Below, piece by piece: positions 19,001 through 28,611 of a DNA stretch of 64,000 nucleotides. Numbering within the stretch: the stretch's first letter is position 1; each line of letters starts with the position of its first letter. A program made the translations under genes and the position numbers. The notes beneath the pieces are model-generated. The model did not search any database. It saw nothing but the letters and a program-made list of their open reading frames with translations, and was not told where the DNA came from. Source of the stretch: Planctomycetaceae bacterium (GTDB taxonomy: Bacteria > Planctomycetota > Planctomycetia > Planctomycetales > Planctomycetaceae); assembly GCA_029243145.1 (NCBI GenBank), contig JAQWSQ010000143.1, positions 1 through 64,000 of the forward strand, written 5' to 3'.

Positions 19001-22000
19001 CATAGCGATAAGCGTATTGAACATTTTCTTTCAGGATCGGTTTGCGATTTGTCGCCGGGAATTGTGAAGATTCGAGTTGAGAGAGAAAATTGAATGTGCC
19101 GGGTCGGATTCGCAATTGTTCTTCGGCCAGTAAACCGATCAAACCTTTCTCGCCGGTCACTTGGAGCGGGATCAAATGTGGATAGTTCAATTCCAGCGGG
19201 TCATCCCCAAACTCGACCGCTTGAAACATGGTGAAATGAATTTTTGTTTCCGTCTCGACTTTGCGTCTCAAAAAGATTCTCAGCAGACGCTTGCCCTCTT
19301 CTTCGGCAAGTTCCCAGCCACCCACATCGAGACCGGTGATCGATTGCAATTCCCAGCCTTCGGGAAGCTGGAACAAAGTTTCTTCGATGCTGCCTTGAGG
19401 GATTGAGTACGCGGCTGATTGAATGAGGCTGAGCCCGGCATCCGTCGCATTGAGAGCCGACGTTGTGTCCACATGGACGATTCGGTCGAAGCCGGCTTCT
19501 TCTCGCGAAGGTGACCACGAGACTGTGATCGTGTCACTCGACGCCAAAGGCAACAGAATCGAATCCTGATCGTTTTCGCGGACTCTGCGGTAAGACGTGG
19601 TGGCACCGTTCACCTGCACCAATAAATTGTCGGCTGGTAGTTTGACCGTCAAACGGCCAATCGTGCCTTGCGTAAGTGGGACGGTGAATCGGCCTCCGGC
19701 TCCCGTTTGTTGATACGGAAGTCGAAACGCCAGATCGAGAAGATGTTGACCCTTGGTGGGCAATTCCACGCGATATCCAGAGCCTGCTTTTGTCTGAAAG
19801 GGAAGTAACGCGACCGGTTCTCTATTCAAAGTGGCCGTCTCCAACGCGACTCGATCCAGCGGGATGACCGCAGATTCTGCTTGTTCTGAGAACGATTGGA
19901 GTACGAATCGAGCGGTGACTTTGATCGTGGCGGCTTCTCCTTCGCCGTCAACTTCCGCTAAAAACGCCACCGATGAGACAGACGCTTCGGCGGGGAGATC
20001 GAGTCCGATGGGATTCTCGGGATGTGCGTGATTCCACAATTCCAGGTACTGTTTGCGATTCAAGAAAATCTTCTCGGCAGCAAGAGGGTCTTCGCCCGGT
20101 TTGTAAGGAACGATGACCGACCAATCTGTGGGACGCACGACGGGAGGAACTTTGGCGGGCATCACGTTTGCTTGGATCGGCGGTTGTGGTGCCTGATTCG
20201 GTGGTGCCGCTTCAACGCAATTCGTGATCGAGAAAGCGAGAAGTAACAATAATGTCGTCGTGACAGTTTTTGGTAGACAGCAACTCATCAATCGACAGCA
20301 CATTGGCAAGCAACAGCACGTCCAGCAACAGCCGACAATCCAGATGGTTGAGGCGAGCAGGCTACCAACCACAATCCCGTCCAGAATGAACAACCCGTAC
20401 GCGGGCCAGAAGGGCATGAGTGCCAGCGGGATTGTCAGCGTTAACACATGCAGCATCAGTCGTCGCCCTAGCGGACGCCTTCGCAGGACGTAAAAGATAA
20501 TCAGCGTGAGCGAGATCACTAGGGCAGTCAGTCCACTGGCCGATTGACGCCGCAAATACCTGATTCTTAGAGGTGACTCTGCGAAATCGGTTTGAGTTCC
20601 GTGGTAAGAAAAGTCTGAGACCCGATGATCGTCGGGAATTTGTAAGGCGACATCGACAGAGAGACGCGCTCCGGTCGCTTTAGTGTCATCCGAGTCACTT
20701 ACAATACCATCAGGGATCTGAATTGCTTCCGTCTGCGCCGTCTCGGCTTTTGCTTCTACCGGTGCGGCAAGTTGCGGCATTGCCTGTCGGGTCATGTGGG
20801 GAGGAGCGGGACGGGTGCGTCGTACTTCATCGGCCAGCATCAACTTAGGTTCTCGGGTTGCCTCCTCGGCGACCGATTCCGCAGCTTCCATGTCGCTCAT
20901 CGGTTCTTCATTGATGCCAAATTCCACGTTCGTGCCTGCGCTGAAAGCCGCTCCCCCATAACCAGAGCCTTCGCCACCATATTCTGCTCCGGCAGCCACC
21001 TCATATTCATCGTCGTCAGTGGCAATTCCCAACAAAATCTTAGTCTCCGGTTGAGCATTTGTAAGTACGAAAACAGCAAGGAAGCTAACACCAATTAACA
21101 GAAAAAATCCTAAAACAAGTAACGTCGATCCCAGACTTCGAGAACCCGTTCTGAGAACAAACCAGATCACGCCGAACATTCCAACCGCGGTGACTAATAC
21201 TCCCAAAACGCGGAAAAAATTAACGCGGGCAAATGAGCCCATCATGCGCGTTAACAAACTGTCTGGCTCGAACCGATGCTCGGATTGAAAAATCCCCGTC
21301 GAGTCCACAAACTCCAAACTCTCGGGAGAATAGACCCACCAATTAGAGGTGAGCACTTCCACCGCTTGCGCCTTGCCGTCTACTTCGATAGACAACCCGG
21401 GAGGCGATTGCTTGAGAACGCCTGAGCGTTCGAGGGCTTCTGATTGAGACTGGTAGACCATTTTCAGAACGCGGCTTGATCCCGCTTCTGCAGAGTTGAT
21501 GAGTGGAATCAGATGATGATCGTTCATGCCGCGGACTTCGATCGGTTCTCCGTCGAGTGTTGCCGACCAGAGATTTGAGTTCTCGGGGAGTTTGACAAGG
21601 AGATTTTGGACACCGGCGGCGGAGAAATTGATCACTGCTTCATGCTGCCAAGTTCCCGACTCACTGAGAATCGACGTGATTGACATTTCCTCGGCAATCG
21701 CCAAAGGGACGACCGTGCGATCAAATCGAACGGACGATAACTCGATGGAGTAATCGGGAGTGACGTATTGGTAGGCGGCAACGATTCGTTCTTGTGGCTG
21801 ATAGGCAATATTCGAGACGGGAATGTCTCCCGGATCGAGTTCTCGCAAGGGAGTGGCGGTTAAGCTGGAGGGTTTTACGGTCAAGTTTTGTTCTGGCCCC
21901 GCTTCAACGGCGACATAGCCGTACTGACGTTCCGCGTCATTCAATAACAACCGCGGCGCGAAGACCGAACTTTCTTCTTCGTCAATTGTTTCGGTGGTTT

Positions 22001-24158
22001 GCACGTAAACGGAAATGGTGCCGTAGAGCCTGCGGTCGAATGTCAGCTTCCAAGTGATTTCTCCCGCGTTGGGTGCCGAAGGAACCTGCTCGACGATGCG
22101 CTGCGGTCCACCGAACGTCACAAAACGTACGTTTTTGCCTGCCGACTCGGGAAGTTGAAAGGAGAGTTCGCGAACTCCTGAGCCTTCCACGGTCACATCG
22201 GCTTGCAAGTAGGAGCGAAGAGCGCGCGGATCTTTGCGAATGAGTGAGAGCATTCTTGCCGAAAGATGCGTGGGGCGTCGTCGAACGCTGAAGATACCGG
22301 TGAATTCGGTGTCCTGATATTCAAACGCCAAGCGTTTTTCATTGTCATCCAACAAGACGCGATTCAAACTAAAGAGTTCCACGGGGCGAACTTCATAATC
22401 GGAATGAGACGCGAGAAAATAACGCCCATCGAACAGGTTGACTTGAGGTAACGTCAACTGCGGCAATTCAATTTCGGTGGCTTCTTCATCTGGGTCGATG
22501 GTGGGAGGCCACGCATCGAGATCTTGAACGGCAATCAATCCCGCTTTCAGTTCTTGGCCGGGCATTAACGGTTGCGCAAGTTTCACGCGAAGTTGTCTGG
22601 TTCCGGCGGCTTCCGATTGATCTTCCCATTCTTGCGGTTGACCATTCAGGGTTAATGCCGTCGGTAGCCATTCTGCGGGAAGCTCAATTTGCAGTTCAAA
22701 CAAAGGAGCGTATCGGCAGGCCAAAGTGATGTCGGCTTGATACTGAATCGATTCGTATTGGAGTTCCAAGAGGTTTTGAATATTGGCGATGAGTTCGCGG
22801 TCTCGTGTTCTCATCAAGAGTTCGAGCGTGAAGTCTTGACGATAGAACTCGAAGACTTGCGGGCTGACACGATCAGGAATTTCTGCCACAAACTTAGGCA
22901 TCTGTTCGCGCGCAAACAGTTTGGCGCGTCGTAAGCCGTCTTGTGCTACAAATTGCAAACGGACGGCTGCCGGGTGAGTGATAATGACATGGCCGACATG
23001 AGAATCGACGTTTTTGATATTTAATTGAGGGACGGGCCATTCTTCATCGGGTGGCATTGAAAGAACGCCACGTAATTCAATCGTCTGCGACCCTGTCATC
23101 GGTTGACGATAATTGAGTGTCAGTAAGATTTGATCTTCGTCGTCCGGGTCTTCGTTCATCTCCCAGGAATCGAGACCTCCCGAAATGACGTCGGCAATTT
23201 CCAATTCCATGGGGACACTCAAGAAAATCTGATTGAGCGATTGTCCATAGAGTTGGAGCCGAGTAAGAGACCGCCAGCGAATCTCTCCCGGAACGGTGTC
23301 GACACCGATCAGGGAATTTGCGAAGACCAGCGAGTCGGTGGTCGCTTCTTTCTTGCGGTCGGTGATTTGCAGCATCAGCTTGTTCGCATTGCCAACCGGG
23401 AAGGAGTAGACGGCTTTTTCTTCAACGGCAGTGGGGCGTTCGAGAGATCGACCGGAAAGTATCAAATGTTTCCCGGCGGGAATTGAAATCGACATTGTGG
23501 CTGCCGGGCCTGACGGCAGATTGAAGGACGCGAGTTGATCGCTTCCCATGGCCGCCAGTCGAGAGACCAATTGCAACGTGAGTTGGAATTTTCCGGTTTG
23601 ATTATGGAAGAATCGAAGTTGTCCCTGATGATCTCGCCCGAGATTTGCAGGCTCATCTCCGAGTATCGCTGCTTCGATGGCTATGTTGTTGAAAAATAAC
23701 GGAATGGATTGCCAACCATTCGTGAATTGACGGAGATCGAGACGGGCCGTCACCAAGAGTGAGTGATCCTCAACCGTAGCCTCGTATTCAATTCCTGTGA
23801 GCACCAGATCAGCAGATTCTTTAGGCCTCACGGCTTGATTATCTTTTGCCAGAGTCCACAAAGCGTCGAATTCTGCGTTGTTCAGCAGGACACCCTGTTT
23901 ATCGCGATGCAATACCGATTGGAACTGGTCAATCGGGACATAAACACGCTCGGGATTCTCGGGGATTTTTTGCGCATTGGCCGAAGCAGAGCACAACGTC
24001 GTGACGAGCAATAGGCCAAACATCCGCCAGATCGCTCGTGGTTGTCGTATGAAATATGCTGTTGTCTGTTGAGGCATTTTCTTGATTCCACGTTTCGTGA
24101 AACAGTCATCCTTGTCCGACAGACTCTGTCGAACAACCGCATCAGGCTGGTCGTACAT
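16065..24158 (-). CDS. Giant membrane/secreted protein with two tandem beta-rich modules
   Basis: Up to 2697 residues. The ATG at 24158 overlaps the upstream stop as TAATG and has AAAGGA just before it, implying translational coupling; the ATG at 24077 (signal peptide from MPQQTTAYF) is the alternative. The first module begins near residue 69 (VYVPIDQFQSVL) and runs as beta-rich sequence to two TM segments at about 975-1030. A low-complexity linker follows, then TM segments and a cluster of nine cysteines in about 19 residues near 1276-1298. Next comes a signal-peptide-like LLLLLAFSITNCVEA, and a second module starts near 1340 (SVIVPYKPGEDPL). A coiled coil lies at about 2286-2370, a Gln/Ser/Gly-rich region follows, and TM segments end the protein. 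It looks like a fusion of two paralogues. Function is unknown. Confidence 0.75.
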   Translation of the reverse strand: MYDQPDAVVRQSLSDKDDCFTKRGIKKMPQQTTAYFIRQPRAIWRMFGLLLVTTLCSASANAQKIPENPERVYVPIDQFQSVLHRDKQGVLLNNAEFDALWTLAKDNQAVRPKESADLVLTGIEYEATVEDHSLLVTARLDLRQFTNGWQSIPLFFNNIAIEAAILGDEPANLGRDHQGQLRFFHNQTGKFQLTLQLVSRLAAMGSDQLASFNLPSGPAATMSISIPAGKHLILSGRSLERPTAVEEKAVYSFPVGNANKLMLQITDRKKEATTDSLVFANSLIGVDTVPGEIRWRSLTRLQLYGQSLNQIFLSVPMELEIADVISGGLDSWEMNEDPDDEDQILLTLNYRQPMTGSQTIELRGVLSMPPDEEWPVPQLNIKNVDSHVGHVIITHPAAVRLQFVAQDGLRRAKLFAREQMPKFVAEIPDRVSPQVFEFYRQDFTLELLMRTRDRELIANIQNLLELQYESIQYQADITLACRYAPLFELQIELPAEWLPTALTLNGQPQEWEDQSEAAGTRQLRVKLAQPLMPGQELKAGLIAVQDLDAWPPTIDPDEEATEIELPQLTLPQVNLFDGRYFLASHSDYEVRPVELFSLNRVLLDDNEKRLAFEYQDTEFTGIFSVRRRPTHLSARMLSLIRKDPRALRSYLQADVTVEGSGVRELSFQLPESAGKNVRFVTFGGPQRIVEQVPSAPNAGEITWKLTFDRRLYGTISVYVQTTETIDEEESSVFAPRLLLNDAERQYGYVAVEAGPEQNLTVKPSSLTATPLRELDPGDIPVSNIAYQPQERIVAAYQYVTPDYSIELSSVRFDRTVVPLAIAEEMSITSILSESGTWQHEAVINFSAAGVQNLLVKLPENSNLWSATLDGEPIEVRGMNDHHLIPLINSAEAGSSRVLKMVYQSQSEALERSGVLKQSPPGLSIEVDGKAQAVEVLTSNWWVYSPESLEFVDSTGIFQSEHRFEPDSLLTRMMGSFARVNFFRVLGVLVTAVGMFGVIWFVLRTGSRSLGSTLLVLGFFLLIGVSFLAVFVLTNAQPETKILLGIATDDDEYEVAAGAEYGGEGSGYGGAAFSAGTNVEFGINEEPMSDMEAAESVAEEATREPKLMLADEVRRTRPAPPHMTRQAMPQLAAPVEAKAETAQTEAIQIPDGIVSDSDDTKATGARLSVDVALQIPDDHRVSDFSYHGTQTDFAESPLRIRYLRRQSASGLTALVISLTLIIFYVLRRRPLGRRLMLHVLTLTIPLALMPFWPAYGLFILDGIVVGSLLASTIWIVGCCWTCCCLPMCCRLMSCCLPKTVTTTLLLLLAFSITNCVEAAPPNQAPQPPIQANVMPAKVPPVVRPTDWSVIVPYKPGEDPLAAEKIFLNRKQYLELWNHAHPENPIGLDLPAEASVSSVAFLAEVDGEGEAATIKVTARFVLQSFSEQAESAVIPLDRVALETATLNREPVALLPFQTKAGSGYRVELPTKGQHLLDLAFRLPYQQTGAGGRFTVPLTQGTIGRLTVKLPADNLLVQVNGATTSYRRVRENDQDSILLPLASSDTITVSWSPSREEAGFDRIVHVDTTSALNATDAGLSLIQSAAYSIPQGSIEETLFQLPEGWELQSITGLDVGGWELAEEEGKRLLRIFLRRKVETETKIHFTMFQAVEFGDDPLELNYPHLIPLQVTGEKGLIGLLAEEQLRIRPGTFNFLSQLESSQFPATNRKPILKENVQYAYRYARNDYQLPLTIIRKDPAATAETRHGLVVKSARVEVATKYHIDLAATPRSRVSVLLPENYVVLDVQATELQDWYQTFSADDDRLLIVEFPRVLSGKLEIALKGYLRKEPMDELAEVILPTLLEMSQDKTQMAIWETGSDQLSIDEIDGWNAINPRELPAELLTLQNRIPDFAFEATQILDRYLALLIERTKPQLKADTVAIVNVTDSAVIYQLAIKWDVSQATSDRFVFTTPESLAGKLDFSDAPLLQSYTSELTDDGRVRWKLFLTQPQAKGYFVSPIATLPLPADGVLTVPQLTVEQFPHGEEEEEFSLLDRQRHFAALVNQSQFQLTAQEDSAIERIQTSELPINPENTLVEKATELFRVRAESTPPSWKIRSFEQKRGAAAIINFAELTTVLEQDGSWRTKASYLVRNSNRQFLALHLPDDARLLATLVQEQPVRPVVTKLGEVSVTLLPLPKTSESDLSFFVEIILAGRLSEGDLVRGLQSWGDEIDLPAPSVVTTRESAQFGIPVTRTAWTVWLPESLDAKLVDDLGRTNLSPQESTEALVDLQVTQLKEINLMLSSAGEGEEAGLQQKLLYNVEQLNRRIESQKRGEEKYLSFSKGKSLGISGKLEEEQRVLQENTRRLQRNLETQQQAIQQDTYNYLLDNFDTLDAQSQGGVLRSSNGALIGNNTFIDHNGNGQPDDSVELFFDLQKSSPKPAAKPNAKEKQQAAPQQQLKKRLSNKDQSGSFGRQSGDQQSSSTRSRMSDVFTNQLQNQREQNFIDVLNDPFGVPPSLEELKRNNEITLSIVESRIQNEVQAAPNSGGFGGGGMFYGGRNSLLENLNGSNAGSQQEKFGLIGRMDVGVSSQQTELLGTSQSTGMSLKFDVPTFGKPITFSKVGGEPRLALNIKPEDSLSGGRRLLWILLWIGISIGFVRGILSGRWTNCSPREIGYGLAAVGILLCIILPMELILIGLLVLLCGLVTYIADLKKHRPAAN

Positions 24159-27100
24159 TAGGAGTCCTTTCCTGTGTCGTCGGTCGAATCACTCGGCGTC
24201 TCCGAAGTTTCCGGTGGGGACTTAATTTCGGCGGAACCTTCCTCGGTGATCGAGGATTTTTGCAGGCCGGGAAGCTTCGCTCTCCAATCTGTACCAAAGC
24301 AAGTTTGTATGCCCCACAAGACTCCCACGGCGAAAATGCCATAGCGAGCCGCGGCCAGAATGTGTGCGATCATGTCATCATCTTTGACGGCATAGATGGA
24401 CGTCAAGAAGACGAGAAGCAAAACCACACCGAGTCGGTTTTCCCAACTTGTGTTTTTCAACAACCACCCAATCACCAACAAAGTTGCCGAGAGGACCCAG
24501 ACCATGTAGTGCATTTCCCACCACGAGACTCGCGTGGAAGTGATGTTCCCCATTGTTTGGAAAGAGTAGCCGATTCCTTCGGCGGGGAATTCGATAGCTC
24601 CCGTGGGGACTTCTCGAATCCAGTCGTTCAGTTCGTCGGTCGTAATTTCGGGAGAGGTTGGGAATCCAAAGAGACCAGCCGAAATTCGTGTTTGTTGATC
24701 ATCATTGAACTGGGACGGCGTGCCGACCAGATGGAATTTATCCGGCACCCAAATTGCCAAGCGACACTGTTGGACGGCTGCCGTTCCTCCCTGACTGCCA
24801 ATCTGAGGGAATCCGAGTTGTAAAGTTCCCAGCGGACCTTTGAATTGTGGAGGGTTAATCGGCCATAAAAACTGAATCGTCAGAGTCAGTTCTTTTTCGG
24901 TGACGTTGGATCTCGATATGTTGACGTAATACGCATCATACTCATCGGTACTTTCTTCGTCTTCGGCTTGTTCGAGATCCACCCGTTTGCCATCCACTAA
25001 GACACTCAACGGGTCGGCGTTGACGGGAAGTTGTACGAGCAATCGTTGTCGCTCACTGGTGTTGATTAAATAGCGAGCACGATAGGTGGCTTGTGGATCA
25101 TATCCGACAGCAATTTCGACCAACGCTCGCGAAATGACTGTCTCCACCACGGATTCAATTTCATATTTCCGAGATCGGACGCTTAATGTGACGGGCTGCG
25201 TGAAATAACGATACGCCTGATCGCTGGCTCGTGCATCCATGGATAATTCGCGACGATCAATGGCTTCACTTCGCTCCGCGTCAATATCAGACGACACGGA
25301 CAAGGCACGATCTCGTGCGATACCGATTTCACCGACAGTTCTCACTAAAGCGATTTCGGTTCCGTCTTCGACATCCGTTAAAGCGGGCATCGCCTTCGGT
25401 AACGAGATTTCGATTTCAGAAAGTTGTTCGTCACCTTCCCGTGTCAGCGGAAGTTCGTACACAACATTGAAGATTTGTTCGCCCATGGCGTCTTGTGTCA
25501 GCTCGATGGTCCAGATGACCCAACCATCCACCGACTCTTCCGCGGCGGTTTGACTTTGGATCGATTGCCCGCCGCCGGAAGGAACATCAATGGTCACGAA
25601 TTCTTTGACTGCTTCGGGAACGGCAATTTGGAAGAATCGAACCGGAGCATGTTCGACCTGATAGCGAATGGATGACAGGATCGCTGCTTGATCTTCATTC
25701 ACTTCCAGATAAGTCTCCACGCGAGCGGAAAGACGAGTCGGTTTGCGAACGGTCCGAACAGTGACCGACAAAGGGCGAGATTGGTAAGACCAACTTGCAA
25801 TCAATCGAGTCGATCCGTTCCCCTGGTTGCCAACATTAACGGGGACATCGACGGGGACGACGCCGTTTGTCTCTTCTTCGACGGTGTCAATTTCCAACGA
25901 AGCCGGTGCATAGATCGAGATGATTCCCGTTTCCTGAAAGACGTTTTGTGGTTCTGGGACGGGGAGGGACAATTTTGCTTCAGTCGCATCTTCGAGATCA
26001 ATTCGACCTTTCAGAATCACCTGAACATGGCCCAGGCATTTTTCGTTAAAAGAGACGGTCATCACACCCGTAGCATCATCGATGGTGTATTCCCGCATAT
26101 TTTCTGTGGTGACCGATTCGATAGTGAGATCGGTGGGAAGTTTGATTTTCAGATCGAACACGCCTGCTCGATCAATCTGATAAGACAGACGCGAATGGAC
26201 GACCAGCGAGCTTTTCTGGAAAACATGATGGGTCTGATTTTGAACTTGCACCCTGGGTTGAACAGGTTGGACGCCACCAATCAAAGTGAAAACGGGGCTG
26301 TAAAACTTGTAATGAACTTGAGCCCGATTACGCACAGCTTGAGGAACCGACGGTCCATCCACGCGGATCAGTCCTTCTTGTTGCTCGACGATTAATCGTG
26401 TGCCGTCCGAATGTGCGATGGACAGTGTGCCGCTTTCACGGATCGCACCGCGTACCTGAATTCCGCTAACGAGGCCATCATCATCCGTTCCGGCCAGTGC
26501 AAAATTCTCTTCCGGAAGAGGTTGCTCAGTGTGGACCTCGAGGGCAAACTTCTTCGTGATGGCCTGTAAAAGTTTGATTGTGATGATCTTGGCATCGTCC
26601 GTTTCCTGGACGGTTTGACGTTGTACATTCACCGTGGGAGAAGAGACGCCCAGGATCCGATGAGTTTTGGGGACGAGAATCTGCAGTTCGGAAAGTTCTC
26701 CTCGCAGCACATCGACATCGAGAAGAGCTTCCGTATGCACCAATCCGTCAGCAAGAGTGACGACGGTCTGATTCTGAACGCTGGTCAATAGTTCCATTTG
26801 AGGCTTTGTGCTGGCTTTCGGAGTCCAGGAGATCTCCATCCGGTTGGTGGCACCCAAGTTGACTTTCACCTGTGAGACTTCGCCTTCCACTTCAACAGGA
26901 GTCACAATTGATTCCGGCTTGATGCTGATGGTTTGCTCGGCGGTGGGAACAGTAATCTCGGCAGTTGTGATTCCTGACAGAGGTGTTTCCAGAGTGATCG
27001 TTCGTTGATCGGGTGAAGATTGAATTTGGACTAAGAGTTCCAGTGAAAGTTGATACGTTCCTTTGCCGGGAAGTTGAACCAGGTAGGCACCATCTCCGGC

Positions 27101-27547
27101 CCCTCGAAAGAACGCCTCTTCATTGTCGAGAGTCGCCTTGCCGACGGAGGCTCCCTTGAAGGGAAGTTTAATGGCCGACCAACTCTCGCTGTTCGATTTG
27201 AGCGATAGCTCAACTTGAATTCGTGCGACTTCTTTTTCGACGGTGACTCGGTAATGGGATTTCGTGAGGACCGCTTGCGGGCTTTCTGGCCGATGATTTT
27301 CCAGCAACTTCATCAGCTTTTGGAGGTCGGCATAGGGCAGGATTGCTGCAGCCCCTTTTTGACCAAAAACTTCCTCTAATTTCTCATAGGGGATGAAAAT
27401 GGACGGAGAACTCTCCTTTTTGGCCTCTGATGGCCCCGCTTCGGTCGTTGGTTCGTCTTGCGCCATGAGTCGAGAGGCCGCGAATGGTAGTCCCGATAAA
27501 ATACACACGCTAACGATCGAATAGACCGTAACTTTAATAATAGACAT
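24158..27547 (-). CDS. Large secreted/membrane protein, paralogue of the giant protein modules
   Basis: 1129 residues. A signal peptide (VTVYSIVSVCILSGLPFAAS) precedes a start motif IFIPYEKLEEVF near residue 51, then SHYRVTVEKEVARIQVELSL and LPFKGASVGKATLDNEEAF. These match in order and spacing the starts of both modules of the downstream giant protein (VTARLDLRQF, IPLFFNNIAIEAAIL; VTARFVLQSF, IPLDRVALETATL). The body is predicted beta-rich throughout. At about 1005-1082 there are three TM segments (MVWVLSATLLVIGWLL, RLGVVLLLVFLTSIYAV, YGIFAVGVLWGIQT), then a short acidic Ser/Thr tail. Its stop overlaps the next start, so the two are coexpressed. I do not recognise a described family. Confidence 0.75.
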   Translation of the reverse strand: MSIIKVTVYSIVSVCILSGLPFAASRLMAQDEPTTEAGPSEAKKESSPSIFIPYEKLEEVFGQKGAAAILPYADLQKLMKLLENHRPESPQAVLTKSHYRVTVEKEVARIQVELSLKSNSESWSAIKLPFKGASVGKATLDNEEAFFRGAGDGAYLVQLPGKGTYQLSLELLVQIQSSPDQRTITLETPLSGITTAEITVPTAEQTISIKPESIVTPVEVEGEVSQVKVNLGATNRMEISWTPKASTKPQMELLTSVQNQTVVTLADGLVHTEALLDVDVLRGELSELQILVPKTHRILGVSSPTVNVQRQTVQETDDAKIITIKLLQAITKKFALEVHTEQPLPEENFALAGTDDDGLVSGIQVRGAIRESGTLSIAHSDGTRLIVEQQEGLIRVDGPSVPQAVRNRAQVHYKFYSPVFTLIGGVQPVQPRVQVQNQTHHVFQKSSLVVHSRLSYQIDRAGVFDLKIKLPTDLTIESVTTENMREYTIDDATGVMTVSFNEKCLGHVQVILKGRIDLEDATEAKLSLPVPEPQNVFQETGIISIYAPASLEIDTVEEETNGVVPVDVPVNVGNQGNGSTRLIASWSYQSRPLSVTVRTVRKPTRLSARVETYLEVNEDQAAILSSIRYQVEHAPVRFFQIAVPEAVKEFVTIDVPSGGGQSIQSQTAAEESVDGWVIWTIELTQDAMGEQIFNVVYELPLTREGDEQLSEIEISLPKAMPALTDVEDGTEIALVRTVGEIGIARDRALSVSSDIDAERSEAIDRRELSMDARASDQAYRYFTQPVTLSVRSRKYEIESVVETVISRALVEIAVGYDPQATYRARYLINTSERQRLLVQLPVNADPLSVLVDGKRVDLEQAEDEESTDEYDAYYVNISRSNVTEKELTLTIQFLWPINPPQFKGPLGTLQLGFPQIGSQGGTAAVQQCRLAIWVPDKFHLVGTPSQFNDDQQTRISAGLFGFPTSPEITTDELNDWIREVPTGAIEFPAEGIGYSFQTMGNITSTRVSWWEMHYMVWVLSATLLVIGWLLKNTSWENRLGVVLLLVFLTSIYAVKDDDMIAHILAAARYGIFAVGVLWGIQTCFGTDWRAKLPGLQKSSITEEGSAEIKSPPETSETPSDSTDDTGKDS

Positions 27548-27807
27548 GCTTTATGAGTCCTGTCCTTCAGTGTGCGGCAGAGTCTTCAAACCGTGTTCAT
27601 GATGTAATGACGCAGTTTGAGCGGCAGAAGTTGCCGAAAAGTATGATAATTCATAGATCCCTGAAATGTCAAAACAGGAAAAGATCACATTTAAAGTAGA
27701 ATAAGTCGTTTGAGATAGTCATGGCTGTTCAGCAAACACCCTGAATTACCTGGTCTTCCTAAAGCGACTCTGAGAGAAATGCCAATCTCGGCTTCTCAAT
27801 TCAGCCG

Positions 27808-28593
27808 ATGAAGATTTCACAGCACCCTCGCGCAGAGAATACGTTCATGAACTCGTCACATCAAACAGACGCACTTGACTCTTCTGTGGAGCAGGAACAG
27901 AGCGACGAAGAACCGCGCAAATCGTTCGGTTGGGGATGGTTGATCCTGGCGATGGGAATGTACGCGCTCGTCATTCTCTCACCCAAACTTGCACAGCAGG
28001 AAATCTTGCTAGCCGATTATCAGTCATTGCAGCAACAAATGTTGGCAGATAAGACGAGGCTCAATCGGCTTCATCAAGTCAAGCAATCCATTCGCAGCGA
28101 ACCAGAACTGGTGCGTCAAATATTGAACGGGCAAAAGTCTGTTCTCAGAGGGGATCGAGAAATTCTCCCCGATGCAATCACCCCAGCCGATCAGCTTGGT
28201 CAACAACCGTACGCAAACGCGGGTCTTCCGAGGCGACATCCCCATTGGTACGCACCGATTGTCATCTTCATTGGTGAGAACGAGACTGTGCGAGGGTTGG
28301 TTTTATGCGGTGTGATTGTCCTGATACTGATCACGTTTGTCTCCGTACCTCCTGCAGCATCGCAAGCCGAAGAAACAGAAAGTGATATCGAGGAGTCAGA
28401 AACTCACCCACGAACTCCTAATTTTCTCTCTCAGTTGAAACAGCGCTACGGAGAACAGCCATTGGAAGATGAGATCAACGTGGACCTCGAACTGCAATTG
28501 CTAGAACTGGCGAGTGAAGAGGATGAGTGGGAGACGGATGCATTACCAGTTGACGAAAATGAGGAAGAAGAATCCTCACTCAACCAAGTATGA
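27808..28593 (+). CDS. Two-TM coiled-coil membrane protein of unknown function
   Basis: 261 residues (an ATG at 27847 is an alternative start; neither has a strong ribosome site). Residues about 41-60 form a TM segment (WGWLILAMGMYALVILSP), followed by a heptad-rich stretch (LADYQSLQQQMLADKTRLNRL) ending in SEPELVRQILNGQ. A second TM segment (GLVLCGVIVLILITFVSV) lies near 170-188, then a strongly acidic C-terminal tail. TM plus short coiled coil plus a 'dPe..R.il' ending recalls FtsB/DivIC division proteins, but the resemblance is topological only. It is divergent from the large-protein pair and shares a 260-base intergenic region with it. Confidence 0.55.
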   Translation: MKISQHPRAENTFMNSSHQTDALDSSVEQEQSDEEPRKSFGWGWLILAMGMYALVILSPKLAQQEILLADYQSLQQQMLADKTRLNRLHQVKQSIRSEPELVRQILNGQKSVLRGDREILPDAITPADQLGQQPYANAGLPRRHPHWYAPIVIFIGENETVRGLVLCGVIVLILITFVSVPPAASQAEETESDIEESETHPRTPNFLSQLKQRYGEQPLEDEINVDLELQLLELASEEDEWETDALPVDENEEEESSLNQV

Positions 28594-28611
28594 GATCACC
28601 CATTGCGATTC

